Assembly (NCBI RefSeq): GCF_009749395.1
Contig: NZ_WBIR01000002.1
Location: forward strand, 1-64,000
Length of the DNA: 64,000 bases
DNA from: Agromyces salentinus
Lineage (GTDB): Bacteria > Actinomycetota > Actinomycetes > Actinomycetales > Microbacteriaceae
Reading direction: 5' to 3'
Shown here piece by piece: positions 26,437-35,190 of this stretch. The position numbers and the translations under genes were made by a program. The notes under the pieces were generated by a model. That model was not told the origin of the DNA and ran no database searches. It saw only the letters and a program-made list of their open reading frames with translations. Position 1 is the first letter of the stretch. Every line of letters begins with the position of its first letter.

Positions 26437-29400
26437 ACGGAAGTCGCGGGAGCGCAGGGGCGCCGACACGGTGAGCCGTTCGAACCGGTCGGCGACGAGG
26501 TTCACGACCCCCTGGTCGGAGCGTTCGAGGATGCCGCGGATAATCATCGCCGGCGCCTCCCGCGCGATGCGCCGATAGCGCTGCCACACGCCGACCCCGG
26601 CGATCACGTTGACGGTGCCCGACTCGTCCTCGAGGTTCATGAAGGTGATGCCGCTGGCGGTCGCCGGGCGCTGGCGATGCGTGACCACGCCGGCAACCTC
26701 GATGCGCCGTCCGCTCTCGGCCTGGAGCAGCCGGTCGACCCGCATCACCCCGCGCGCATCGAGCCGCTCGCGCATGTGCCGCATCGGGTGGTCGTCGGGC
26801 GAGATGCCCGTGGCCCAGAGGTCGTAGACCACCTGCTCGGCGGGGGAGAGCATGGGCAGCAGGGGCGGCTGCACCACGACCACCGACCCGGCGAGGTACT
26901 CCTCGCGGTCCTGCGCGGCCTCGCCGGCGAGCCAGAGCGCCTCGCGGCGCCCGAGGTCGAACCCGGTGAACGCCCCGGCCGCGGCGAGCGCCTCGAGCTG
27001 CTCGGCCGACAGGCCGGCCCGGCGGGAGACGTCCGCCATGTCGCGGTAGGGCCCGCGAGCCTCGCGCTCGGCGACGATGCGCTCCGCCACGGCGATGCCG
27101 ATCGAGGAGACGTCGGCGAGTCCGAGGCGCACGGCGAACGCCCCGTCGCGGCGGTGCTCGGCCGAGCGGTCGGGTGCCTCCCTGACGAACGTTCCCACGG
27201 GCGGCTGCACGGGATCGATGCACGTCGGCATGCCCGTCGGCTCGCGGCATCCGTCGTCTTCGGAGCCGCCCGCGTGACCTGCCGAGCCGCCCGCATCGTC
27301 GCGGTCGGCGCCGGCCGGACCGTCGCGGCCGCCCGACACGCCGGCATCGAGCGCCTCGAGCCCGGCATGCACCCCCGAGCGCAGGATGTCGGGCCGCAGC
27401 GTCTGCACCCCGTGTCGCCTGGCATCGGCGGTGAGCGTCTGCGGCGAGTAGAAGCCCATCGGCTGGGCGCGCAGGAGGGCCGCGAGGAAGGCAGCCGGGT
27501 AGTGCAGCTTCAGCCACGAGCTCGCGTAGACGAGCAGGCCGAAGCTCAGGGCGTGGCTCTCGGCGAAGCCGAAGTTCGCGAAGGCCTCGATCTTCTCGTA
27601 GATGGAATCGGCCACGTCGGGCTCGATGCCGTTCTCGGCCATGCCCGCGTAGAGCTTGGCGCGCAGTCGGTCGATCTTCTCGACGCCGCGCTTGGAGCCC
27701 ATGGCCCGGCGGAGCAGGTCCGCGTCGGCCGCGCTGCAGTTGCCGACGGCGACGGCCATCTGCATGAGCTGCTCCTGGAACAGCGGCACGCCGAGCGTGC
27801 GCTCGAGCACGGGCTCCAGCTTCGGATGCAGGTAGCTGACCTTCTCCTCGCCCGTGCGCCGGCGGATGTAGGGGTGCACCGCACCGCCCTGCACCGGCCC
27901 GGGGCGGATGAGCGCGATCTCGACGACGAGGTCGTAGAAGCAGCGGGGCTGCAGCCTGGGGAGGGTGCCCATCTGCGCACGGGACTCGACCTGGAACACG
28001 CCGATCGAGTCGGCACGGCAGAGCATGTCGTAGACCGCGGCCTCCTCCTTGGGCAGCGTCGCGAGCTCCCAGGTCTCGCCCGTGTGCTCGCGCACGAGGT
28101 CGAACGTGTACTGCAGCGCGGCGAGCATGCCGAGGCCGAGCAGGTCGAACTTCACGAGGCCCATCCACGCGCAGTCGTCCTTATCCCACTGCAGCACCGT
28201 GCGGTGCTCCTTGCGCGCGTGCTCGATGGGGCACACCTCGCCGACGGGACGGTCGGTGAGCACCATGCCGCCCGAGTGGATGCCGAGGTGCCGGGGGAAG
28301 CTCAGCAGCTGCTCGGCGAGCTCGACCACGGGTGCCGGGATGTCGTGGTCGTCGGTGCTCACCACCGCGCCCCACCGCTCGACCTGCCTGGTCCAGGCGT
28401 CCTGTTGGCCCGTCGAGTAGCCGAGCGCCTTCGCCATGTCGCGCACCGCGGCCTTCGGGCGGTAGCTGATGACGTTCGCGACCTGGGCGGCGTTCATGCG
28501 CCCGTACTTCCCGTAGACGTACTGGATGATCTCCTCGCGACGGTCGGAGTCGAAGTCCACGTCGATGTCGGGCTCCTCGTCGCGCAGCGCCGAGAGGAAC
28601 CGCTCGAACGGCAGCCCGTAGTAGATCGAGTCGACCGCGGTGATGTCCAGGACGAAGCAGACCGCCGAGTTCGCCGCCGAGCCACGGCCCTGGCACAGGA
28701 TGCCGCGGCTTCGCGCCTCTCGCACGAGGTCGTACACGATGAGGAAGTAGCCCGGGAAGTCCTTCAGCTCGATGACGTCGAGCTCGCGTGCGAGCCGCTC
28801 GCGCACGTGCTCGGGCATTCCGGGGTACCGGCGCTCGGCGCCCGCCCATACCAGTTCGCGCAGCCAGCTCATGGGCGTGTGCCCCTCCGGCACCTCCTGC
28901 CTCGGCAGCCTGGGCCTGGCACTCCGCAGCGTGAACCCGAGCTCGGCGGCGAGCGTCGCCGAGCGGGCCACCGCCCCCGGATAGCGCGCGAACCGCTCGG
29001 CCATCTCGGCCCCCGAGCGCAGGTGCAGCCCATCGGATGCCGGAAGCCAGCCGTCGAGCTCGTCGAGGCTGCGCCTGGCGCGCACCGCGGCGAGCGCCGA
29101 GGCGAGCCGGTGCTCGCCAGGGGTCGCGTAGTGCACGGCGTTGGTGGCCAGCAGCGGGATCCGGGCGCGCGTGGCGAGCTCGGCGAGCACGTCGTTGTTC
29201 TGCTGGTCGAGCGGATGTCCGTGGTCGAAGAGCTCGACGACGACGTGGTCGCGGCCGAACAGGGCGATCAGGCGGTCGAGCTCGCGCCACGCGGCATCCG
29301 GCCCCTCGGTCGCGAGCGCACGCCGAACCATTCCCTTGCGGCATCCGGTGGGGATGATCCATTCATCGCCTGCATGCTCGGCGAGGGCTTCGAGCGAGTA

Positions 29401-29928
29401 CACCGGGCGCCCCTTCTCGCCGCCGGCGAGCTGCCCCTCGGTGATCGCGCTCGCGAGGCGGTGGTACCCCTCCTGCTGCCTGGCCAGCACGAGCAGGTGC
29501 TCGCCCTCGGGGTCGGCCGCCCCCATCTGCGGGGCGGAGAGCCCGAGCGAGAGCTCCGCGCCGAACACGGTCTCGAGCTCGGGGAAGCTCTCGGCCGCCT
29601 CGGCGAACCGCACGACCCCGTAGAACCCGTCGTGGTCGGTGATCGCGAGACCCGTGAGCCCGAGCCGGTGCGCCTCCTCGACGAGCTGCTCGGGCGCCGA
29701 GGCGCCGTCGAGGAAGCTGTACGTCGAGTGCGCGTGCAGCTCGGCGTACGGCACGACCGGCCCGGCCGGCGCCTCGAGCCCCTCCGACGGACGGTACGGA
29801 TGCCGCTTGCGGCTGAACGCGGGACCGTCGCCGCCGTCGGCGATGAGCTTCGGCGCCCCCGGCCGCTGCCGGTCGGAGAGTCGGCGTTCGAGTTCGGACC
29901 ACGGGATGCCCGGGTTGTTCCACCCCAT
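26434..29928 (-). CDS. dnaE2: Error-prone DNA polymerase DnaE2
   Basis: 1164 residues. Begins MGWNNPGIPWSELERRLS, the family's usual N-terminus. PHP domain HAHSTYSFLDGAS and ITDHDGFYG; polymerase palm PDIDVDFDSDRREE with catalytic Asp residues; C-terminal OB fold near GRRIEVAGVVTHRQRPAT. It extends primers past lesions and drives damage-induced mutagenesis together with ImuA' and ImuB. A Gly/Asp/Ala-rich insertion lies around residues 860-895. Last gene of the LexA-controlled cassette, 31 nt after imuB. The frame opens 9 bases earlier at GTG. Confidence 0.96.
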   Translation of the reverse strand: MGWNNPGIPWSELERRLSDRQRPGAPKLIADGGDGPAFSRKRHPYRPSEGLEAPAGPVVPYAELHAHSTYSFLDGASAPEQLVEEAHRLGLTGLAITDHDGFYGVVRFAEAAESFPELETVFGAELSLGLSAPQMGAADPEGEHLLVLARQQEGYHRLASAITEGQLAGGEKGRPVYSLEALAEHAGDEWIIPTGCRKGMVRRALATEGPDAAWRELDRLIALFGRDHVVVELFDHGHPLDQQNNDVLAELATRARIPLLATNAVHYATPGEHRLASALAAVRARRSLDELDGWLPASDGLHLRSGAEMAERFARYPGAVARSATLAAELGFTLRSARPRLPRQEVPEGHTPMSWLRELVWAGAERRYPGMPEHVRERLARELDVIELKDFPGYFLIVYDLVREARSRGILCQGRGSAANSAVCFVLDITAVDSIYYGLPFERFLSALRDEEPDIDVDFDSDRREEIIQYVYGKYGRMNAAQVANVISYRPKAAVRDMAKALGYSTGQQDAWTRQVERWGAVVSTDDHDIPAPVVELAEQLLSFPRHLGIHSGGMVLTDRPVGEVCPIEHARKEHRTVLQWDKDDCAWMGLVKFDLLGLGMLAALQYTFDLVREHTGETWELATLPKEEAAVYDMLCRADSIGVFQVESRAQMGTLPRLQPRCFYDLVVEIALIRPGPVQGGAVHPYIRRRTGEEKVSYLHPKLEPVLERTLGVPLFQEQLMQMAVAVGNCSAADADLLRRAMGSKRGVEKIDRLRAKLYAGMAENGIEPDVADSIYEKIEAFANFGFAESHALSFGLLVYASSWLKLHYPAAFLAALLRAQPMGFYSPQTLTADARRHGVQTLRPDILRSGVHAGLEALDAGVSGGRDGPAGADRDDAGGSAGHAGGSEDDGCREPTGMPTCIDPVQPPVGTFVREAPDRSAEHRRDGAFAVRLGLADVSSIGIAVAERIVAEREARGPYRDMADVSRRAGLSAEQLEALAAAGAFTGFDLGRREALWLAGEAAQDREEYLAGSVVVVQPPLLPMLSPAEQVVYDLWATGISPDDHPMRHMRERLDARGVMRVDRLLQAESGRRIEVAGVVTHRQRPATASGITFMNLEDESGTVNVIAGVGVWQRYRRIAREAPAMIIRGILERSDQGVVNLVADRFERLTVSAPLRSRDFR

Positions 29929-29959
29929 CAGCACCACCCGCCCATGCGTCTGCGCGCCA

Positions 29960-31606
29960 TCAGTCGTACCTCGCCTCGGCCCACCAGCCCTCGGCGTCGC
30001 GCACCAGCAGCCACGCGCAGCCGTCGTCGTCGACGATCTGGAAGCGGTGCACGCGCTTGGCGTGCTCGGGGTCCCACCAGCGCTCGACGACGGGCCAGGG
30101 CCCCGCCCAGGCGCGCACGGGGGCGGCGCCGAACCCGTCGCGGGTCCGCGACCGCGTGGTCGGGGTGGCGGCGAGCGCCTCGCCGACCGCGAATCGCTCG
30201 GGCGGCGAGGAGATCGCCCCGCGGTCGTCGATCGTCACCACGGCGCCGCGGGCATCGAGCAGGGCCACGGGCAGGCGATCGCGGAACACGCTCGCCGGCG
30301 CGAGCGCGGGCAGGCTGCCCGGCCACGGGGCGTCATCGGCCCGCGCCGGCGCCGGCGCGCGATCGCCCCACGGCACGAGCACCTGCCGGTCGGCCAGCAT
30401 GCGCCCGCCGCCGACGGATGCCGTGACCACCGCATCGTGCCCGAGCATGCTCTGCACGCGCGTGAGGCCGTGGTGCACGCGCTCGTCGGGCGCACCGCCC
30501 CAGAGCCCCTCCTCGTGGTTGCCGGTCGAGTCGACGCGCTCGGGGATGACGCGGAGTCGCACGATCGGCGATGCGAGGCCGGTGTCGGCGGTTCCCGCGC
30601 CCTGCAGCTGCCAGCGGACCCGGTCGATGACGTCGGCGGGCGTGAACCAGCGCGGATGCAGCCAGCTGCGACTCGAGTGTCCTCCGCGTTCGTCGTCGAT
30701 CTCGACCCGCAGGCCCGTGCACACGAGTCGGACGGCACGCATGCGCTGGATGAACTCCTCGGCGCCGATGCGGAACGCGAACGCGAGCTGGTCGATGCGG
30801 TCCAGCGGCGGCTCGAAGTGCTGCTCGACCTCGAACTCGGGCGGGGGAGTGCGGGCCAGCACCCGCGCCTGCTCGCGCCCCGAGGCGCGGTCGTGCGCGA
30901 ACGCGCCCGCAGCGCCGAACCTCCGGCGCACGTCGACCTCCGGCAGCGCCGCGAACTGGCCGAGCGTGTGCACGCCGAGCCGGTTGAGCAGCGTCGTGGT
31001 GCGGGGGTCGGCAACGAGCGAGACCGACAGCGGGGCGATGAACACGGCGGATGCCCCCGGCGCGACGATCTTCACCGAGGGTGGCGCGGATGCCGCGCCG
31101 GATCCAGCCGGCTCCACGGTCGCCGGGGTTCCCGCACGGGTCGCCCTCGCCGCCTGCTCGGCCGCGAACGGCCCGTCGGCCACGCCGATGCCCACGTCGA
31201 CGAGCCCGAGCTCGGCGGTCGTCGCGAGCAGGGCGGATGCCGCGGCCTGCTCGCTCCCGTAGTAGCGAGCGGGTCCCCGTGCCCGCATGGCGAGCGTGCC
31301 CGGGCGCACCACCTGGACGCCGGGGACGATCTGCTCGATGCGCCGCACGACCGGTTCGAACACGCGCACGTCGAGCGCGGCGTCGTAGTCGTGCACGATG
31401 AGCTCCGGCGAGCGCAGCTGCGCCTCGCGGAGCTTGAGCCCACGCAGGACGCCCTGCCGTCGCGCCCCCTCGGAGCAGGCGAACACGAGGCCGCCCTCGA
31501 TGAGGGCGATCGCCGCCGACGGATCGATGCCGAGTTCGTGACGCACGGCGTGCACGGGCCAGTCGGGGCACCAGAGCACGATCGTGCGGCCGAGGTCGGC
31601 GTTCAT
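29960..31606 (-). CDS. imuB: ImuB, Y-family polymerase-like mutasome subunit
   Basis: 548 residues. N-terminus IVLWCPDWPVHAVRHELG replaces the acidic D-x-D of active Y-family polymerases, fitting ImuB as a catalytically dead adaptor that links DnaE2 to the beta clamp. A palm/little-finger-like middle (LNRLGVHTLGQFAALPEVDV helix-hairpin-helix) and a C-terminal ImuB-type region ending ERWWDPEHAKRVHRFQIVDD are seen. ATG overlaps the imuA' stop (ATGA, 31603-31606). Confidence 0.94.
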   Translation of the reverse strand: MNADLGRTIVLWCPDWPVHAVRHELGIDPSAAIALIEGGLVFACSEGARRQGVLRGLKLREAQLRSPELIVHDYDAALDVRVFEPVVRRIEQIVPGVQVVRPGTLAMRARGPARYYGSEQAAASALLATTAELGLVDVGIGVADGPFAAEQAARATRAGTPATVEPAGSGAASAPPSVKIVAPGASAVFIAPLSVSLVADPRTTTLLNRLGVHTLGQFAALPEVDVRRRFGAAGAFAHDRASGREQARVLARTPPPEFEVEQHFEPPLDRIDQLAFAFRIGAEEFIQRMRAVRLVCTGLRVEIDDERGGHSSRSWLHPRWFTPADVIDRVRWQLQGAGTADTGLASPIVRLRVIPERVDSTGNHEEGLWGGAPDERVHHGLTRVQSMLGHDAVVTASVGGGRMLADRQVLVPWGDRAPAPARADDAPWPGSLPALAPASVFRDRLPVALLDARGAVVTIDDRGAISSPPERFAVGEALAATPTTRSRTRDGFGAAPVRAWAGPWPVVERWWDPEHAKRVHRFQIVDDDGCAWLLVRDAEGWWAEARYD

Positions 31607-32418
31607 CCGGCCCTCCTGCGGGCCTGGCCGACGAGTCCGATGGCGATCGGGCGCGGCACGATCGACACCGGGGCGGGGAGCTCCGGGGCGACCGACCTCG
31701 GCGGGATCGGCGCAGATGCAGCTGCAGGTGCGAGCACGGGTTCAGCCGGTCCGGGTCCGGCCGGCACCGGCGCGAACTCGAGCGATCTCCCCGGCAGCCG
31801 GAGCCGTGAGCGGGCGTGGCGCGCGAACTCCCCGCGACCGGCCGCGTTCACGACGACCTCGCGATCGACCAGGTTGCCGTGTCCGCGGTCGATGCCGTGC
31901 CATTCGCTGGCCTCGAGCCCGAGCCGGGCGTCGCTGCCCGGCCACGCACCCGCCACGAGCAGGGTGGTGCCGCGCTGCCTGAGCCGCGCCTGCAGGCGGC
32001 TCGCCTCGGCGGGGGAGACCCTCGTGGCCGGACGCACCGCGACGACCGGCATGACGTCGACGAGCGCCGCGGAGACCGCGAGCCATTGGGCCCCGGGGTC
32101 GGGCACGAGCACGAGTCGTTCGAGGGCGATGCCGAAGCGGGAGGCCGCCTCGACGCCGAACTCGGGCATGCCGACCACCGCGGCCCACGCGCCGCCGGCG
32201 CTCGGGCCCGCGAGCAGAGCCATGAGCAGGGTCATCGACCCCTCGACCTGCACGACCGTTCCCTCGCGCAGCGTGCCGCCGGGCAGCACGTCGGCGAAGG
32301 CCGGGTGCGTGGGCACGGCCTTCGTCTCGAGGCGCGTCGCCTGCATGCCGCGGATGCGGGCCTGCAGCTCCTCGACGCGCGTCGCATGCGGCGCGGGCGC
32401 GGAACGGGGAGCGGTCAT
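31603..32418 (-). CDS. imuA: ImuA', RecA-like mutasome subunit
   Basis: 271 residues. Weak RecA homology: VLPGGTLREGTVVQVEGSM in the Walker A area without an intact P-loop, as in other ImuA' proteins. It binds ImuB and is needed for DnaE2 mutagenesis. ATG 32418 with GGTGGAG upstream is chosen; the longer frame's ATG at 32442 lies inside the LexA box and lacks a ribosome site. First gene of imuA'-imuB-dnaE2. Confidence 0.88.
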   Translation of the reverse strand: MTAPRSAPAPHATRVEELQARIRGMQATRLETKAVPTHPAFADVLPGGTLREGTVVQVEGSMTLLMALLAGPSAGGAWAAVVGMPEFGVEAASRFGIALERLVLVPDPGAQWLAVSAALVDVMPVVAVRPATRVSPAEASRLQARLRQRGTTLLVAGAWPGSDARLGLEASEWHGIDRGHGNLVDREVVVNAAGRGEFARHARSRLRLPGRSLEFAPVPAGPGPAEPVLAPAAASAPIPPRSVAPELPAPVSIVPRPIAIGLVGQARRRAG

Positions 32419-32434
32419 GGTCACTCCACCAGTT

Positions 32435-32450
32435 TCGAACACATGTTCGA
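32435..32450. promoter_or_regulatory. LexA (SOS) box of the imuA'-imuB-dnaE2 operon
   Basis: TCGAACACATGTTCGA: perfect 6-bp arms TCGAAC and GTTCGA with a 4-bp centre, the actinobacterial LexA consensus. It lies 17 bp upstream of the imuA' ATG. Confidence 0.93.
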
Positions 32451-32575
32451 ATGTGGCAAGTCGAGCACGCCGAACGTCCGACCTTCGAGGTGCACTCGAA
32501 GGACGACCGGAAACCGGCCGGAGATCACCGTCACGAGGAATCGACGCCCGGCAGGGATGCGGTCGGGAGAATGCA

Positions 32576-32609
32576 AGAAGGCCCGGATCGAAACCGATCC
32601 GGGCCTTCT
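32576..32609. terminator. Terminator of tRNA-Leu
   Basis: A perfect 15-bp stem, AGAAGGCCCGGATCG and its complement around a 4-nt loop, 13 nt beyond the 3' end of the minus-strand tRNA. Confidence 0.85.
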
Positions 32610-32621
32610 CGACACATCGCG

Positions 32622-32705
32622 TGCGCGAGGGGGGACTTGAACCCCCACGCCCGTTAGGGCACTAGCACCTCAAGCTAGCGCGTCTGCCATTTCCGCCACC
32701 CGCGC
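32622..32705 (-). tRNA. tRNA-Leu (anticodon GAG)
   Basis: 84 nt, class II tRNA. Acceptor stem GCGCGGG pairs with CTCGCGC (one G-U), discriminator A; D-arm region GGTGGCGGAAATGGCAGAC; anticodon stem CTAGC/GCTAG with loop TTGAGGT giving GAG; long variable arm GCCCTAACGGGC; T-arm with GGTTCAAGTCC. The 3' CCA is not encoded. It reads CUC and CUU leucine codons. Confidence 0.96.
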
Positions 32706-32899
32706 GTTGTGTCTGCCTCGCGATCTCTCGCTTGGCACGAGATAAGACATTAGCACGGTTCCGAGCGTCCGTTTGACCACGGCCGCGAACCGAACGCGCA
32801 CCCACCGGGCCCGACGCGCCGAGCGCCGATCAGCGGCCCGTTCACGTGTCCGGATGCCGCCGCGTTGCGGCATCCGTCGCCCCGACCGCCCCCGGCGGC

Positions 32900-32905
32900 T
32901 ACGGT
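32900..32905 (+). promoter_or_regulatory. Leaderless -10 element of the M20 peptidase gene
   Basis: TACGGT followed by 7 nt and ATG 32913. Confidence 0.45.
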
Positions 32906-32912
32906 GAAGGGC

Positions 32913-34259
32913 ATGTCCGAGACATCCGCACCGACGCCCGCGCACGACCCCGGCCACGACCCCGATGTCGAACTCGAGGCGACCGCGGCCATCGCCCGGG
33001 ACCTGATCCGGTTCGACACCTCGAACTACGGCGAGGGCAAGGCGAAGGGCGAACGCGAGGCCGCCGAATACGTCGAGGCGCACCTGCGCGCCCTCGGCCT
33101 GGAGCCGCAGCTCTTCGAGCCCGAACCGCGTCGCACGAGCGTCGTCGCCCGCGTGCCCGGTCGCAATCCCGACAAGCCGGCGCTGGTGCTGCACGGCCAC
33201 CTCGACGTCGTGCCGGCCGATGCGCGCAACTGGAGCGTCGACCCCTTCGCGGGCGAGATCCGCGACGGCATGCTCTGGGGCCGCGGCGCGGTGGACATGA
33301 AGGACATGGACGCCATGATGCTCACGGCGCTGGGGGACATCCTCGGATCCGGCCGCCTCCCCGAACGTGAGATCGTCGTCGCGTACTTCGCCGACGAGGA
33401 GGCGGGCGGCGGCGTGGGCGCGAGCCGCCTGGTCGACGACCACCCCGAGCTCTTCGCCGGCGCCACCGAGGCGATCAGCGAGGTCGGCGGGTACTCGATC
33501 ACGGTCGGCGGCACGCGGGCCTACCTGCTGCAGACGGGGGAGAAGTCGCTGCTCTGGGTGCGCCTCATCGCCCGGGGACGCGCAGCCCACGGGTCGCGAC
33601 TGATCCGCGACAACGCGATCACGAAGCTCGCCGGCGCCATCGCCCGCATCGGCGCGACCGAGTGGCCGGTGCGCCTGACCGACACGACGCGCGAGCTCCT
33701 CGGCGAGGTCGCGAACGTGCTCGGCGTCGACCCCGAGCAGGTCTCGCCCGACGAGCTCGCCCTCGCGACAGGATCGGCGTCCGGCTTCATCACGGCCACG
33801 CTGCGCACGACCTCGAACCCGACCGGCCTCGAGGCCGGGTACAAGCACAACGTCATCCCCGACCGCGCCGAGGCGCTGGTCGACATCCGGACCCTGCCGG
33901 GCGAGGAGGAGCAGGTGCTCGCCGAGATCGCCCGAATCGCCGGCGACGACATCGAGATCCAGATCGTGCACCGCGACGTCGGACTCGAGTCGCCGACCTC
34001 CGGCGCGCTCGTCGATGCCGTGCACCGGGCGATCCACGCGCACGACCCCGGAGCGCCCGTCTTCCCGTACCTGCTCTCGGGCGGCACCGACAACAAGTCG
34101 CTCAGCCGGCTCGGCATCAGCGGGTACGGGTTCGCCCCGCTGCGCCTCCCGGACGGCCTCGACTTCCCGGCGATGTTCCACGGGGTCGATGAACGCGTGC
34201 CACTGGACGCACTAGTCTTCGGTAGACAGGTCCTCCGCGACCTGCTCCTCGACTACTGA
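32913..34259 (+). CDS. M20 family metallopeptidase
   Basis: 448 residues. Metal-binding motifs LHGHLDVVPA (His, Asp), WGRGAVDMKD (Asp), FADEEAGGGVG (catalytic and metal Glu) and FHGVDERV (C-terminal His) are complete, so a two-zinc M20 hydrolase is expected. The dimerisation domain begins around LWVRLIARGRAAHGS. Family members are carboxypeptidases, dipeptidases or deacylases; the substrate here is unknown. It is 43 bp upstream of uppP on the same strand. Confidence 0.9.
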   Translation: MSETSAPTPAHDPGHDPDVELEATAAIARDLIRFDTSNYGEGKAKGEREAAEYVEAHLRALGLEPQLFEPEPRRTSVVARVPGRNPDKPALVLHGHLDVVPADARNWSVDPFAGEIRDGMLWGRGAVDMKDMDAMMLTALGDILGSGRLPEREIVVAYFADEEAGGGVGASRLVDDHPELFAGATEAISEVGGYSITVGGTRAYLLQTGEKSLLWVRLIARGRAAHGSRLIRDNAITKLAGAIARIGATEWPVRLTDTTRELLGEVANVLGVDPEQVSPDELALATGSASGFITATLRTTSNPTGLEAGYKHNVIPDRAEALVDIRTLPGEEEQVLAEIARIAGDDIEIQIVHRDVGLESPTSGALVDAVHRAIHAHDPGAPVFPYLLSGGTDNKSLSRLGISGYGFAPLRLPDGLDFPAMFHGVDERVPLDALVFGRQVLRDLLLDY

Positions 34260-34302
34260 CGGTCTGAACTCCGGGTAGCCGGAGAGAGAAGGCGGCACCC
34301 AC

Positions 34303-35121
34303 GTGATCGAAGCGCTCATCCTCGGTTTCGTCCAGGGACTCACCGAGTTCCTCCCGATCTCCTCCAGCGCCCATCTGCGCATCCTCGGGGAGTTCCTGCC
34401 AGGCGCCCAAGACCCCGGAGCGGCGTTCACCGCCATCACCCAGCTCGGCACCGAGACGGCCGTCGTGGTCTACTTCTGGCGCGACATCGTGCGCATCATC
34501 TCGCGCTGGTTCGGCTCGCTCACGCGTCGCGTGCCCCGCAACGACCCCGACGCCCGCATGGGCTGGCTCATCATCGTCGGCTCGATCCCGATCGTCGTGC
34601 TCGGCCTGCTGTTCCAGGACGAGATCGAGACGACGTTCCGTTCCCTCTGGATCGTGGCGACGATGCTGGTCGTCTTCGGCCTGATCCTCGGGCTGGCCGA
34701 CTGGGCGGGCGCGAAGCGCCGCAAGCTCGACGACCTCACCGTCGGCCACGGCATCATCTTCGGGTTCGCGCAGGCGCTCGCGCTCATCCCCGGCGTCTCG
34801 CGGTCGGGCGGCACCATCACCGCCGGCCTCTTCCTCGGCTACGAGCGCGCGGCGGCGGCCAGGTACGCATTCCTGCTCGCGATCCCCGCGGTCTTCGGCA
34901 GCGGGCTGTACCAGCTCGCCAAGAGCTGGGGCGAGCCGTCGGTCTACAACCTCGTGGAGACCGGCGCGGCGACCCTCGTCGCCTTCGTCGTCGGTCTGCT
35001 GGTGATCGCGTTCTTCATGAGCTACATCTCCAAGCGCAGCTTCCTGCCGTTCGTGATCTACCGGGTGCTGCTCGGCACCACGCTGTTCATCCTGCTCGGC
35101 ACGGGCGCCATCCAGCCCTGA
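34303..35121 (+). CDS. uppP: Undecaprenyl-diphosphatase UppP (BacA)
   Basis: 272 residues, about eight hydrophobic helices. Signature [10 protein letters not shown] near the N-terminus with catalytic Glu and Ser, and [10 protein letters not shown] in the middle. It dephosphorylates undecaprenyl diphosphate to recycle the lipid carrier for peptidoglycan and confers bacitracin tolerance. GTG start with a GGAGAGAGAAGG purine tract upstream. Probably cotranscribed with the M20 gene. Confidence 0.95.
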   Translation: MIEALILGFVQGLTEFLPISSSAHLRILGEFLPGAQDPGAAFTAITQLGTETAVVVYFWRDIVRIISRWFGSLTRRVPRNDPDARMGWLIIVGSIPIVVLGLLFQDEIETTFRSLWIVATMLVVFGLILGLADWAGAKRRKLDDLTVGHGIIFGFAQALALIPGVSRSGGTITAGLFLGYERAAAARYAFLLAIPAVFGSGLYQLAKSWGEPSVYNLVETGAATLVAFVVGLLVIAFFMSYISKRSFLPFVIYRVLLGTTLFILLGTGAIQP

Positions 35122-35190
35122 CCGCCGGATGCCGCGACGCGGCGATGCACGGATCGACCGTCGCCCACGGGAGGCGAGCGGATGCCGCGA

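Noticed and set aside
25681-30426. Plus-strand open frame of about 1580 codons
   Set aside because: It is antisense to dnaE2, DUF3097 and imuB. Composition is Arg/Gly/Asp/His-rich without domains, an effect of high third-position GC on the real minus-strand genes.
32418-32442. Longer imuA' start at ATG 32442
   Set aside because: That ATG is inside the LexA box, so it would precede or overlap the promoter; GGTGGAG before ATG 32418 gives a good start.
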